Assembly (NCBI RefSeq): GCF_000718165.1
Contig: NZ_JOEY01000033.1
Location: forward strand, 140,051-204,050
DNA length: 64,000 bases
From: Streptomyces fulvoviolaceus
GTDB taxonomy: Bacteria > Actinomycetota > Actinomycetes > Streptomycetales > Streptomycetaceae
Direction: 5' to 3'
Below are positions 42,536-50,296 of this stretch, piece by piece. The position numbers were made by a program, and so were the translations under genes. The notes below the pieces were generated by a model. The model did not search any database and was not told where the DNA came from. It worked only from the letters and a program-made list of their open reading frames with translations. Position 1 is the stretch's first letter. The number at the start of each line of letters is the position of its first letter.

Positions 42536-43821
42536 CATCAGTGCGCCGCCGCCTCTTCTCCATCCTCCTGCTCGCGGCGTTCCTGCTGGTCGGCGGCCTC
42601 GCGTCGCCGGCCGGCGCCCACCCGATGAGCACCTCGGCCGTCCTGCTCGACGTCCATGACGACCGGGTCGAGGGCGAGGTCCAACTCCCCGTCGACCGCC
42701 TGGCGATCGCCGTGGACCGCGACCTCACCCGCACGAGTGTGCTGGGCGAGGACCGGACCTTCCTCAAGAGCTACGCCACGCGGCACATCAGCGCCGTGGG
42801 CGAGGACGGCACCTCCTGGACCACGACGCTCGGCACCGGATCGGTCCGGACGATCGACGGGACGGCGCACCTCGTCTACCCGCTCACCATCCGCCCGCCG
42901 GACGGACAGGACGTCACCGACTTCGACCTGCGCTACGACGTCATCGTCGAGGAACTCCTCACCCACAAGGTCATCGCCACCGTCCGGTACGACTTCGACC
43001 GAGGCATCCTCAAGACGGACGACGCCGAGACCCTCGGAGTCCTCGACTGGGACACCAGGAGCCTGCGGGTCCCGGCCGGCGAGGGCTCCTGGCTGAAGGG
43101 CTTCGCCACCACCGCGCAGCTCGGCATCGAGCACGTCGGTGAGGGCGCCGACCACCTGCTGTTCCTGCTGATGCTGCTCATCCCGGCTCCACTGGTGGCA
43201 ACCGCGGGCCGCTGGCGCACCGGAGACACCTCACCCCGCCGCAGCGTCGTACGCGTCGTGCACGTCGTGTCGGCCTTCGCCATCGGCCACTCCCTCACCC
43301 TGGCCCTGGCGGCCTCGGGAGTGGTCCACGTCCCGTCACGGCCGGTCGAGACGCTCATCGCCTTCTCGATCGCGGTGTCCGCGGTCCATGCGCTACGGCC
43401 GCTGGTGGCACGCGGCGAGGTGCTGATCGCCGCAGGCTTCGGCCTGGTCCACGGCCTCGCCTTCGCCTCGCTCATCGGCGACCTCGGCCTCGACCGCGGG
43501 TCGCTCGTGACGACGCTGCTGGGTTTCAACCTGGGCATCGAACTGACCCAGTTGCTCGTCGTCGCGCTGGTGATGCCGTCCCTGCTCGTGCTGGCCCGCA
43601 CGACCCTCTACCCCGCGTTCCGCATCGGTGTGGCCGTCATCGGCCTGGTGTTCTCGATGTCCTGGATGCTGGAGCGCGCGACGCTGACGTCCTTCGACCC
43701 CTTCGAGGGCGTCCAGACCTGGCTGGTCGGGCACCCGCTGCTGGTCGCCGGGGCGGTCGCGGCACTCACCGCCGTCGCCCACCTCCGATACCGGGTGGCC
43801 TGGACCGCGGCCGGGAAGTGA
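42532..43821 (+). CDS. HupE/UreJ-family membrane protein
   Basis: 429 residues from ATG 42532, overlapping the DUF3500 stop (ATGA). A signal peptide and a roughly 190-residue extracytoplasmic domain precede about six helices. The motif GIEHVGEGADHLLFLLMLL with His, Glu and Asp, and GHSLTLALA, are typical of HupE/UreJ, which are linked to nickel or other metal uptake. The partner DUF3500 protein could present the metal. Coordination by the upstream two-component system is inferred. Confidence 0.88.
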   Translation: MTSVRRRLFSILLLAAFLLVGGLASPAGAHPMSTSAVLLDVHDDRVEGEVQLPVDRLAIAVDRDLTRTSVLGEDRTFLKSYATRHISAVGEDGTSWTTTLGTGSVRTIDGTAHLVYPLTIRPPDGQDVTDFDLRYDVIVEELLTHKVIATVRYDFDRGILKTDDAETLGVLDWDTRSLRVPAGEGSWLKGFATTAQLGIEHVGEGADHLLFLLMLLIPAPLVATAGRWRTGDTSPRRSVVRVVHVVSAFAIGHSLTLALAASGVVHVPSRPVETLIAFSIAVSAVHALRPLVARGEVLIAAGFGLVHGLAFASLIGDLGLDRGSLVTTLLGFNLGIELTQLLVVALVMPSLLVLARTTLYPAFRIGVAVIGLVFSMSWMLERATLTSFDPFEGVQTWLVGHPLLVAGAVAALTAVAHLRYRVAWTAAGK

Positions 43822-43841
43822 GCCGCGGCGGCCGGCAGTGA

Positions 43842-43879
43842 CCCGATCGAGGGTGTAGCGGGCTACACCCTCGATCGGG
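43842..43879. terminator. 17-bp perfect hairpin downstream of HupE
   Basis: CCCGATCGAGGGTGTAG (43842-43858) pairs without mismatch with CTACACCCTCGATCGGG (43863-43879) around CGGG. It starts 20 bp past the HupE stop. No T-tract follows. Terminator or mRNA-stabilising structure. Confidence 0.8.
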
Positions 43880-43962
43880 CAGAGCACTCCCTCGTGGCGG
43901 CGGGCCGATGACGGGATCGTTGATCTCACAAGGTCAACGGCACTCCCGAAAGGCAAAACCCC

Positions 43963-44145
43963 ATGAAGGCGCTCCTCTCCTCCCGCCCCGTCCTCTGGTT
44001 CCTGTTCCTGTTCAACCTCGTCGTCGCCATCGCCGCCCCGCTCATCGACGACAGCGCGATGGGCATCGCGACCAGCATCGGCATGGCGGTCGTGTCCCTC
44101 GGGGCGGGCGCCGCGCTGTTCAAGGGCCGCGCACAGCGAGCCTGA
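43963..44145 (+). CDS. small two-helix membrane protein
   Basis: 60 residues. It begins MKALLSSRPVLWFLFLFNLV and ends FKGRAQRA, with hydrophobic segments at about 8-28 and 33-53. A GAAAGG site precedes ATG 43963. Codon bias is Streptomyces-like. I recognise no family. It may be cotranscribed with the small ORF at 44195. Confidence 0.65.
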   Translation: MKALLSSRPVLWFLFLFNLVVAIAAPLIDDSAMGIATSIGMAVVSLGAGAALFKGRAQRA

Positions 44146-44194
44146 CCACCACTTCGGCCACCCCGATCTCATTGCCCCAGAGGAGCGTCTCCCC

Positions 44195-44359
44195 ATGCCG
44201 CACACCACCACCGCAGCGACCAGCACGGCCCGCACCGGCCGCCCGTCATCCACCACCCCCGGCCCGTCACGCCGGACCCCGGCCACCGCCATCCCCGTCA
44301 TGCCCCTCTGGCAGGGGCTCGCCCACCTCTTCGCCCCGGCGGACAGCGCTCGCGCCTGA
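44195..44359 (+). CDS. small Thr/Pro-rich ORF, unknown
   Basis: 54 residues, starting MPHTTTAATSTARTGRPSS and ending LWQGLAHLFAPADSARA. GAGGAG lies nine bases before ATG 44195, 49 bp after the small membrane gene. The low-complexity N-terminus and the C-terminal amphipathic segment do not resemble a known family. It overlaps the antisense tail of the acetyltransferase frame, so only one of the two overlapping sequences may be real there. Confidence 0.45.
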   Translation: MPHTTTAATSTARTGRPSSTTPGPSRRTPATAIPVMPLWQGLAHLFAPADSARA

Positions 44360-44950
44360 GCACTCCCGCGGGTCCTCCAGGGCCGAGGAAGGCGACGGGC
44401 CACGCCGACTGTGACGCACCCCGCCCCGGTCATCACCGGGATCAGGGCGTGCACCCATCACGCGGTACATGCCGATCGAGTCGTGCGTGGCGGTGTCGGC
44501 GAAGCCGAACTTCTCGTAGAGGAAGCGTGCGGAGCCGTCCGCGATCAACGAAACGTAGGCGGTGGCCGGCGCCCGGCGCTCCAGCTCTTCGGTGAGCGCG
44601 GCCATGATGCGCCTGCCGAGACCACGCCCCTGGTGTGCGGGGTGCACGCAGATGTCGACGATCTGGAACGCGGTACCGCCGTCACCGATGATCCGCCCCA
44701 TGCCGATGGGCACGCCCTCGTGGTGGAGGACCACCCCGTGCCATGTGCGGGGCAGGGCGAGCGCAACCGCTTCCGGGTCCTTGTCCGAGAGGCCGGCATC
44801 GGTGCGCATGCGGCGGAAGGCCTCGACCGAGGGCACGCCCACGCGCACCTCGTAAGGATCACTCAAGCTGTCCACTTCCGATCGTGCGATGTGCGCGGTG
44901 ACGAGCCCGCTCCGGTGCTCGTCCCGTCGGTCAGTGTCCTGCTTCGGCAT
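44267..44950 (-). CDS. GNAT-family N-acetyltransferase
   Basis: 227 residues from ATG 44950, which overlaps the upstream gene end; GTG 44875 or TTG 44866 are alternatives. The acetyl-CoA loop is VHPAHQGRGLGRRIM, preceded by FQIVDICV and followed by YVSLIADGSARFLYEKFGF. The fold ends near YRVMGAR (about residue 168). The remaining 60 residues are low-complexity and run antisense to the ORF at 44195, so the original stop may have been lost. Confidence 0.82.
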   Translation of the reverse strand: MPKQDTDRRDEHRSGLVTAHIARSEVDSLSDPYEVRVGVPSVEAFRRMRTDAGLSDKDPEAVALALPRTWHGVVLHHEGVPIGMGRIIGDGGTAFQIVDICVHPAHQGRGLGRRIMAALTEELERRAPATAYVSLIADGSARFLYEKFGFADTATHDSIGMYRVMGARPDPGDDRGGVRHSRRGPSPSSALEDPRECSGASAVRRGEEVGEPLPEGHDGDGGGRGPA

Positions 44951-45458
44951 GGTCGCCGTGGTCGCCGAGCTGGGCCTCGAACCAGTCGTGCAGCGCGTCG
45001 ACCAGGACCGCCTCTGCGGTCTCGTAGGTGAGGGTGGCCCCGTCGGGCCGCTCCTGGTAGCGCACCGCGATGCGTTCGTAGCCGTCCTGCAGATCCGTCA
45101 GGCCCGGCATGCCCTTGCCGTGGATCCGGGCGGGGTCGCCGAAGTCGCCCTGGCCGAACGCCTTGGCCTCCTGCCGGAGGTGGGTGCGTATGAGGTCGAC
45201 CTGCTGGGCGTCGTCCGGCTGGTCGGCGACGACGTCCTGGACCCCGCCCGTCTCGGTGGGGGTGAAGTGGTGGGTGGTCTCCTCGAGGTCGAACGGCATC
45301 ACGGTCCGGCCGCGTTCGGCGACCGCTTCCTGGCGGCCGGTCTGCCCGTTGCCGCTCTCTCGCAGCGTGCCGCCGATCAGGAGGGCGGCGCCCAGTGCCG
45401 CGCCGACGGCTGCCGCGGTGATGCCTGCCGTCAGCAGCTTGCGCTTGCGGTGATTCAT
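44931..45458 (-). CDS. membrane-anchored conserved protein, unknown function
   Basis: 175 residues from ATG 45458, with GGAGG upstream. A basic N-terminus (NHRKRKLL) and one hydrophobic helix (about 8-28) lead to an extracytoplasmic domain: PFDLEETTHHFTPTETGG, VDLIRTHLRQEAKAFGQGDFG, IHGKGMPGL and LVDALHDWFEAQLGDHGDHA. The several His and Asp could bind metal. Homologues are common in actinobacteria from memory, without a defined role. It overlaps the acetyltransferase start by 20 bp. Confidence 0.78.
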   Translation of the reverse strand: MNHRKRKLLTAGITAAAVGAALGAALLIGGTLRESGNGQTGRQEAVAERGRTVMPFDLEETTHHFTPTETGGVQDVVADQPDDAQQVDLIRTHLRQEAKAFGQGDFGDPARIHGKGMPGLTDLQDGYERIAVRYQERPDGATLTYETAEAVLVDALHDWFEAQLGDHGDHAEAGH

Positions 45459-45755
45459 CCAGTGCCTCCAGGGCGTGCAGTACGCCCGCTCCGTTGTGGG
45501 TGTTGTGGGTGGGATCGCTGCGATGCCGGTGGCAGGCAGCTGCATCGGGCGGGCCCCACGGCTTCGTCCGCGGGTGGGATCGCTGCGATGCGGTGGCGGG
45601 CAGGGCGCATGGGCGGGCCCTTCGGCTTCGCCTGCGCCGCGGCTGTGGAAGCCGGAGCGGCAGTGGAAGCCGGAGCGGCTGTGGAAGTGCGGGCGCGACT
45701 GTGGAAGTGCCGGCGCGGCCCACCCCTGCCGGCCTTCGGGACCGTCGGCTCGGGC
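45459..45755. other. 297-bp repeat-filled gap
   Basis: No gene is visible; most of the interval is the tandem repeats annotated at 45507-45718. The MFS gene ends convergent-free on the right. Confidence 0.5.
45507..45718. repeat. 65-bp duplication plus four 18-20-bp tandem units
   Basis: GGGTGGGATCGCTGCGATGC recurs exactly at 45507 and 45572, each followed by a GGTGGC-GGCAG and GGGCGGGCCC block. Then CTGTGGAAGCCGGAGCGG-like units repeat at 45643, 45661, 45679 and 45699, drifting along the array. Confidence 0.9.
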
Positions 45756-47153
45756 CTACTCGTGCTTGGCGGGGATCAGCCACACGGCGATGACGGCGGA
45801 GGCCGCGGCCATGCCGGTGGCGACGAGGAACGCGTCGTCGAAGCCGGAGGCGGCCTGGGCGCCGGAGTGGGCGGCGATGCTCGTGGCGGCGGCGCTGGAG
45901 ACGGCCGCGGCGCCGGCCGAGGCGCCGAACTCGTGGAAGGTACTGACGATCCCCGACGTCACCCCGGCCTCGTGGGGAGCGACGTCGGCGAGTGCGGTGG
46001 CGGAGGCGACGACGAACAGGGCGCCCAGTCCCGCCGCGGCGACGCTCACGCCGATGACCATCGCGGTGGTTCCGGACCAGAGCACCGGCAGGAGGAACCC
46101 GGCGGACGCGACAGCCAGGGAGACCACGGCCAGCAGCCGTGCTCCCAGACGGCCGATCACGCGGCCGGCGGCTGCGGCGGCGGCCATGGTCAGCAGCGCC
46201 ACCGGCAGGAACAGCACGCCGGTCGTCAGGGCACCGTGGCCCTGCTGGTTCTGGAGGTAGAAGGAGCCGAGGAAGAAGGCCCCCACCATCAGCGCCGTGG
46301 TGACAGCGATCACGAAGGTCCCCGCCACGACCGGGCGCCGGCCCAGCAGACGCAGGTCCATCAGCGGCGCCGCCGCCCGGCGTTGCCAGAGGGCGAACGC
46401 CGCGTAGCCGACTGCCGCGGCGACGACCAGGGCCACGGTGACGATGTCGAGCCAGCCGTGGTCGCCGGCACGGATCAGGGCGTAGATGAGGGCGCCGGTC
46501 GCGGCGGCGACGAGGGCGGCGCCGGGTATGTCGAGGGAGCCGGTGCCCGCGCGCGGCAAGCCGGGCAGGATTCGGGCGAGCGAGACGAGGACGATCAGGC
46601 CGACGGGGACGTTGACGAAGAAGACCCAGGCCCAGCCCGGACCTGCCGTGATCAGCCCGCCCAGCAGCACGCCGAGGGCGGCGCCCCCACCGCCGAGCGC
46701 CGACCAGATGCCCAGCGCGCGGTTGCGCTCGTCGCCCTCGAACAGCCGCACCACCACGGACAGCGCGGCGGGCGAGAGCAGCGCGGCGCCCGCCCCCTGG
46801 GCGATGCGTGCGGCGAGCAGCAGCGGGGCGCCGGTGGCGAGTCCGGCGGCCAGCGACGCGGCGGTGAACACGGCGAGCCCGGCCAGGACGACCCGCTTGG
46901 GACCGAACAGGTCCGCGGCCCGGCCGCCGAGCAGCATCAGACTCCCGAACGTGAGGGCGTATCCGCTGACCACCCAGGTCAACGCGGCGCGGTCCAGGTC
47001 CAGTTCGGCACCCATGTCGGGCAGTGCGATCGCGACCACGGTGACGTCGAGGATCAGCATCAACTGGGCCAGCCCCAGCAGCCCCAGCGCCGGCCAGCGC
47101 AGCGGATGCGGTCCGCCCGCCGCGTGTGTGGTGGTGGTTTCCGTGTCGCCCAT
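45756..47153 (-). CDS. DHA2-family MFS drug exporter
   Basis: 465 residues from ATG 47153 (GAGGGG eight bases upstream); GTG 47162 is less likely. Fourteen helices can be drawn, starting LAQLMLILDVTVVAIALPDM, with motif A GGRAADLFGPKRV and motif C GGGGAALGVLLGG. It matches EmrB/QacA-type proton antiporters. The divergent TetR gene, sharing a large inverted operator, should regulate it. Confidence 0.92.
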   Translation of the reverse strand: MGDTETTTTHAAGGPHPLRWPALGLLGLAQLMLILDVTVVAIALPDMGAELDLDRAALTWVVSGYALTFGSLMLLGGRAADLFGPKRVVLAGLAVFTAASLAAGLATGAPLLLAARIAQGAGAALLSPAALSVVVRLFEGDERNRALGIWSALGGGGAALGVLLGGLITAGPGWAWVFFVNVPVGLIVLVSLARILPGLPRAGTGSLDIPGAALVAAATGALIYALIRAGDHGWLDIVTVALVVAAAVGYAAFALWQRRAAAPLMDLRLLGRRPVVAGTFVIAVTTALMVGAFFLGSFYLQNQQGHGALTTGVLFLPVALLTMAAAAAAGRVIGRLGARLLAVVSLAVASAGFLLPVLWSGTTAMVIGVSVAAAGLGALFVVASATALADVAPHEAGVTSGIVSTFHEFGASAGAAAVSSAAATSIAAHSGAQAASGFDDAFLVATGMAAASAVIAVWLIPAKHE

Positions 47154-47180
47154 GACGCTCACCCCTCATCGCTTCATCGC

Positions 47181-47247
47181 TAAGTCGTACAACGCTGTTC
47201 AGGTTATACGGCCCGGGAGCGTAAGCCAAACAGTGCTGTACGACTTA
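47181..47247. promoter_or_regulatory. shared operator of the TetR/exporter divergent pair
   Basis: TAAGTCGTACAACGCTGTT (47181-47199) and AACAGTGCTGTACGACTTA (47229-47247) form an inverted repeat matching at 16 of 19 positions. It spans the promoters of both divergent genes, with arms 19 bp from the TetR start and 28 bp from the exporter start. Confidence 0.75.
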
Positions 47248-47265
47248 CTGCGGTACTGTGGGCGC

Positions 47266-47874
47266 ATGGGCAGCAAGAGCACCACCAAACGCGCCGACGC
47301 CCTGCGCAGCATCGAGGCGATCGCGCAGGCCGCGGCCGAATGCCTCGGACGGAACCCCGAGGCGAGCCTGAGCGAGATCGCGCGCGCCGCGGGCGTGGGC
47401 CGGGTGACGCTGTACGCGCACTTCGCCTCCCGGGCGGAGGTCGTCGACGCGGCGATGAGCCGCGCCATCGACCGGGGCAACGAGGTACTGGACACGATCG
47501 ACCTGACCGGTGACCCGCTGCTCGCCCTGGCGCGGTACATCGAGGCCGGCTGGCACCTGGTGGACCAGGCACGGGCGCTGCTCGCCGCCGCGCAACGGGA
47601 ACTCTCCGCCGGACGCATCCGCGAACTGCACGCCGGGCCCGCCGCCCGGGTCGAGGCGCTGGTCGCCCGTGGCCGCGCCGAGGGCGCCTTCCGTACGGAC
47701 CTGCCGGTCGCCTGGATGGTCAATGTCCTGCACGCGGTCATGCACAGCGCGGCAGACGAGATCCGCGCCGGCCGTCTCACCTCCGACCGCGCCGCCGACC
47801 ACATCACGGCCACGGTGCTCGCCGCCTTCACGCCCCCGGGCAGACCGGTACCCGAGCCCGGTGGCGGGGCGTAA
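47266..47874 (+). CDS. TetR-family repressor of the adjacent exporter
   Basis: 202 residues. The HTH is LSEIARAAGVGRVTLYAHFA (about 38-57); the remainder is helical (EAGWHLVDQARALLAAAQRE). It begins 19 bp from one arm of the 19-bp inverted repeat. Exporter repression and relief by a substrate are inferred from the divergent arrangement. Confidence 0.9.
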   Translation: MGSKSTTKRADALRSIEAIAQAAAECLGRNPEASLSEIARAAGVGRVTLYAHFASRAEVVDAAMSRAIDRGNEVLDTIDLTGDPLLALARYIEAGWHLVDQARALLAAAQRELSAGRIRELHAGPAARVEALVARGRAEGAFRTDLPVAWMVNVLHAVMHSAADEIRAGRLTSDRAADHITATVLAAFTPPGRPVPEPGGGA

Positions 47875-48010
47875 CGACAACAGCAGGCCGCCCCGCTCCG
47901 GAACACCGGCGTGCCCAACACCCGCCCCGTGCCAGGATGTTGACGCGAAAACCACCCCCTCGGTTCATTCAAGTGGCCAGCCACGAGCCCAGAAACGGAG
48001 CCACGCACCC

Positions 48011-48832
48011 ATGACCTCTCCCCGCACCGGCGACAGCGGCGCTCACCCCGTACAGATCGACACGAGCAAGCCCCACCCGGCCCGGATGTACGACTACTTC
48101 CTCGGCGGGAAGGACAACTACGAGGTCGACCGGGAGGCCGCCGAGCGCTTCATCAAGGCGGCCCCGGAGGTGCGGGACGGCGTCCGGGCCAACCGGCGTT
48201 TCATGCACCGCGCCGTCCGGCACGTGGTGGCGGAGGGTGGCATCCGGCAGATCCTCGACATCGGGACGGGGCTGCCGACCGAGCCCAACGTCCACCAGAT
48301 CGCGCACTCCGTCGCTCCCGGGACCCGTGTCGCCTACGTCGACAACGACCCGATCGTCAGCACCCACTCGATGGCCCTCATGGCCGACGACGCGGACACC
48401 TCCGTAGTCCTGGCCGACCTGCATGACCCCCGGGCCGTCCTCGACCACCCCGGCGTACGCGAGGTCATCGACTTCGACCGGCCCGTGGCGGTGCTGCTGG
48501 TCGCCGTCGTGCACTTCCTCGCCGAGGCGGACGACCCGTACGGCATCGTCGCCACCCTCCGCGACGCGCTCCCCGCCGGCTCCTACCTCGTCCTGTCGCA
48601 CGCCACGGGCGACGTCCACGAGGACCGGCGCGAGGAGGCGGCGGCCGTCTACAACAAGGCCAGCGCCGGCCTCCACCTCCGCCCGCACGCCCAGGTCCTG
48701 GACCTCTTCGGAGACTTCACCCTGGTCGACCCGGGCCTGGTCAAGGTCACCGACTGGCGCCCCGACGCCCCCTCGATCCCGGGCGCCCCGCCGATCGGCA
48801 TCTACGGCGGAGTGGCCCGCAAGGACGGCTGA
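48011..48832 (+). CDS. SAM-dependent methyltransferase (PF04672 type)
   Basis: 273 residues, with GGAG before ATG 48011. Landmarks are PHPARMYDYFLGGKDNYEVD, the SAM motif ILDIGTGLPTEPNVHQIA, VAYVDNDPIV and LVLSHATGD. This Streptomyces-specific group of methyltransferases is present in many copies per genome; its substrates are mostly unknown. It stands alone, ended by the terminator at 48843. Confidence 0.92.
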   Translation: MTSPRTGDSGAHPVQIDTSKPHPARMYDYFLGGKDNYEVDREAAERFIKAAPEVRDGVRANRRFMHRAVRHVVAEGGIRQILDIGTGLPTEPNVHQIAHSVAPGTRVAYVDNDPIVSTHSMALMADDADTSVVLADLHDPRAVLDHPGVREVIDFDRPVAVLLVAVVHFLAEADDPYGIVATLRDALPAGSYLVLSHATGDVHEDRREEAAAVYNKASAGLHLRPHAQVLDLFGDFTLVDPGLVKVTDWRPDAPSIPGAPPIGIYGGVARKDG

Positions 48833-48842
48833 GCAGCTTCAC

Positions 48843-48868
48843 AAGGCGGGGTCCTCGGACCCCGCCTT
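48843..48868 (+). terminator. hairpin terminator after the methyltransferase
   Basis: AAGGCGGGGTCC (48843-48854) pairs with GGACCCCGCCTT (48857-48868), a nearly loopless 12-bp inverted repeat, 10 bp past the stop codon. A TCTCC tail follows. Confidence 0.8.
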
Positions 48869-48967
48869 CTCCATGCGCCCATCACTTCAATGTTGTGCAC
48901 TTTATTGACGGCAGTGGCAAACGAGCCTAACTTCGGCGTGTCCTTCCTCCGCTCAAGGGAGAGCGCA

Positions 48968-50296
48968 ATGCCCCCGTCCCCCGCACGAACCCGGCAGCTG
49001 CGCATGGTCGCCGCCTCCGGCCTGCTCGGCACCGCCGTCGAGTTCTACGACTTCCTCGTCTACGGCACCGTCGCCGCCCTCGTCTTCGGCGAACTGTTCT
49101 TCCCCGGTGCCGACCCCGCCGTAGGCACGATCGCCGCGTTCGGCACCTTCGCCGCCGGCTATGTCGCAAGGCCCCTCGGCGGCATCCTCTTCGGGCACTT
49201 CGGCGACCGGCTCGGCCGCAAGTCGATGCTGCTGCTCACCATGGGCCTGATGGGCGCGGCCAGCTTCCTCATCGGCCTGCTGCCCACGTACGACACGATC
49301 GGCGTGTGGGCGCCCGTCCTCCTCATCACCCTGCGCGTCGTGCAGGGCATCGCCATCGGCGGTGAATGGGGCGGCGCCACGCTCATGGTCGTCGAGCACG
49401 CCGGGGAGCGCCGCCGCGGGCTGTGGTCCAGCTTCACGCAGATGGGAGCCCCGCTCGGCTCCCTGCTGTCCTCGGTGGTCGTCACCTTCGTCGTCGCCAT
49501 GCCCCGGGACCAGTTCGCGGCGTGGGGCTGGCGCGTGCCGTTCCTGCTGAGCGTGGTGCTGCTCGGCGTCGGACTCTTCGTCCGCCTCAAGGTCGTGGAA
49601 AGCCCGCTGTTCGCCGAGGTGAAGAAGGACCGCGCCGAGTCCCGGATGCCTATCCTCGACGTGCTCCGGAAGCCCCGCCCCGTCCTGCTGGCCTGCTGTG
49701 TCGGCATCGGCGCCTTCACCGCCCAGTCCCTGCTGACCAGCTACCTGATCGCGTACGCCACCGGCATCGGCTACGCCCGCCCGCAGGTGCTGACCGCGCT
49801 CACGGTCTCCGCCTCCGTCGCCCTCGTCGTGCTGCCCTGCGCCTCCATACTCTCCGACCGCGTCGGCCGCCGCCCGGTCGTCCTCGCCGGAGCCCTCGCC
49901 TCGGCCGCGCTCGCCTTCCCGGTGATGGCGCTGGTCGACTCGAAGTCGCCCGGGCTGCTGATCCTGGCCGTCGTCCTCGGCCACGGCATCGCCCAGTCGA
50001 CGATGTACGGCCCGCTCGGCGCCCTGCTCAGCGAGATGTTCGGCACCAAGGTCCGCTACACCGGCGCCTCCCTCGGCTACCAGGGCGCCACCCTCATCGG
50101 CGCCGGCTTCTCCCCGATGATCGCCGGCAGCCTGGTGGCGGGCAGCGGCACCAGCACCCCCGTCTCCCTGCTCCTGTGCGGCGGCGCGGCCATCACCGCC
50201 GTGACCGTCCTCTTCGTACGCGAGACCAGTCGGCAGTCCCTCGCCGAACCCACCGCAAGCTCCGACGCCCCCCACACGGAGGAGATCACCGCATGA
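48968..50296 (+). CDS. MHS-family MFS importer
   Basis: 442 residues from ATG 48968, with GGGAGAG upstream. Twelve helices are present; the MHS-type signature is seen in GTAVEFYDFLVYGTVAALVF and RPLGGILFGHFGDRLGRKSML, with the long cytosolic loop between halves. Members import shikimate, proline/betaine, citrate or aromatic acids with H+. It is translationally coupled (ATGA) to a secreted hydrolase and followed by a PaaX-type regulator, suggesting uptake of an organic acid. Confidence 0.88.
   Translation: MPPSPARTRQLRMVAASGLLGTAVEFYDFLVYGTVAALVFGELFFPGADPAVGTIAAFGTFAAGYVARPLGGILFGHFGDRLGRKSMLLLTMGLMGAASFLIGLLPTYDTIGVWAPVLLITLRVVQGIAIGGEWGGATLMVVEHAGERRRGLWSSFTQMGAPLGSLLSSVVVTFVVAMPRDQFAAWGWRVPFLLSVVLLGVGLFVRLKVVESPLFAEVKKDRAESRMPILDVLRKPRPVLLACCVGIGAFTAQSLLTSYLIAYATGIGYARPQVLTALTVSASVALVVLPCASILSDRVGRRPVVLAGALASAALAFPVMALVDSKSPGLLILAVVLGHGIAQSTMYGPLGALLSEMFGTKVRYTGASLGYQGATLIGAGFSPMIAGSLVAGSGTSTPVSLLLCGGAAITAVTVLFVRETSRQSLAEPTASSDAPHTEEITA

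Noticed and set aside
45507..45718. CRISPR-like array
   Set aside because: Units are adjacent without unique spacers and drift in sequence; no cas genes in the window.
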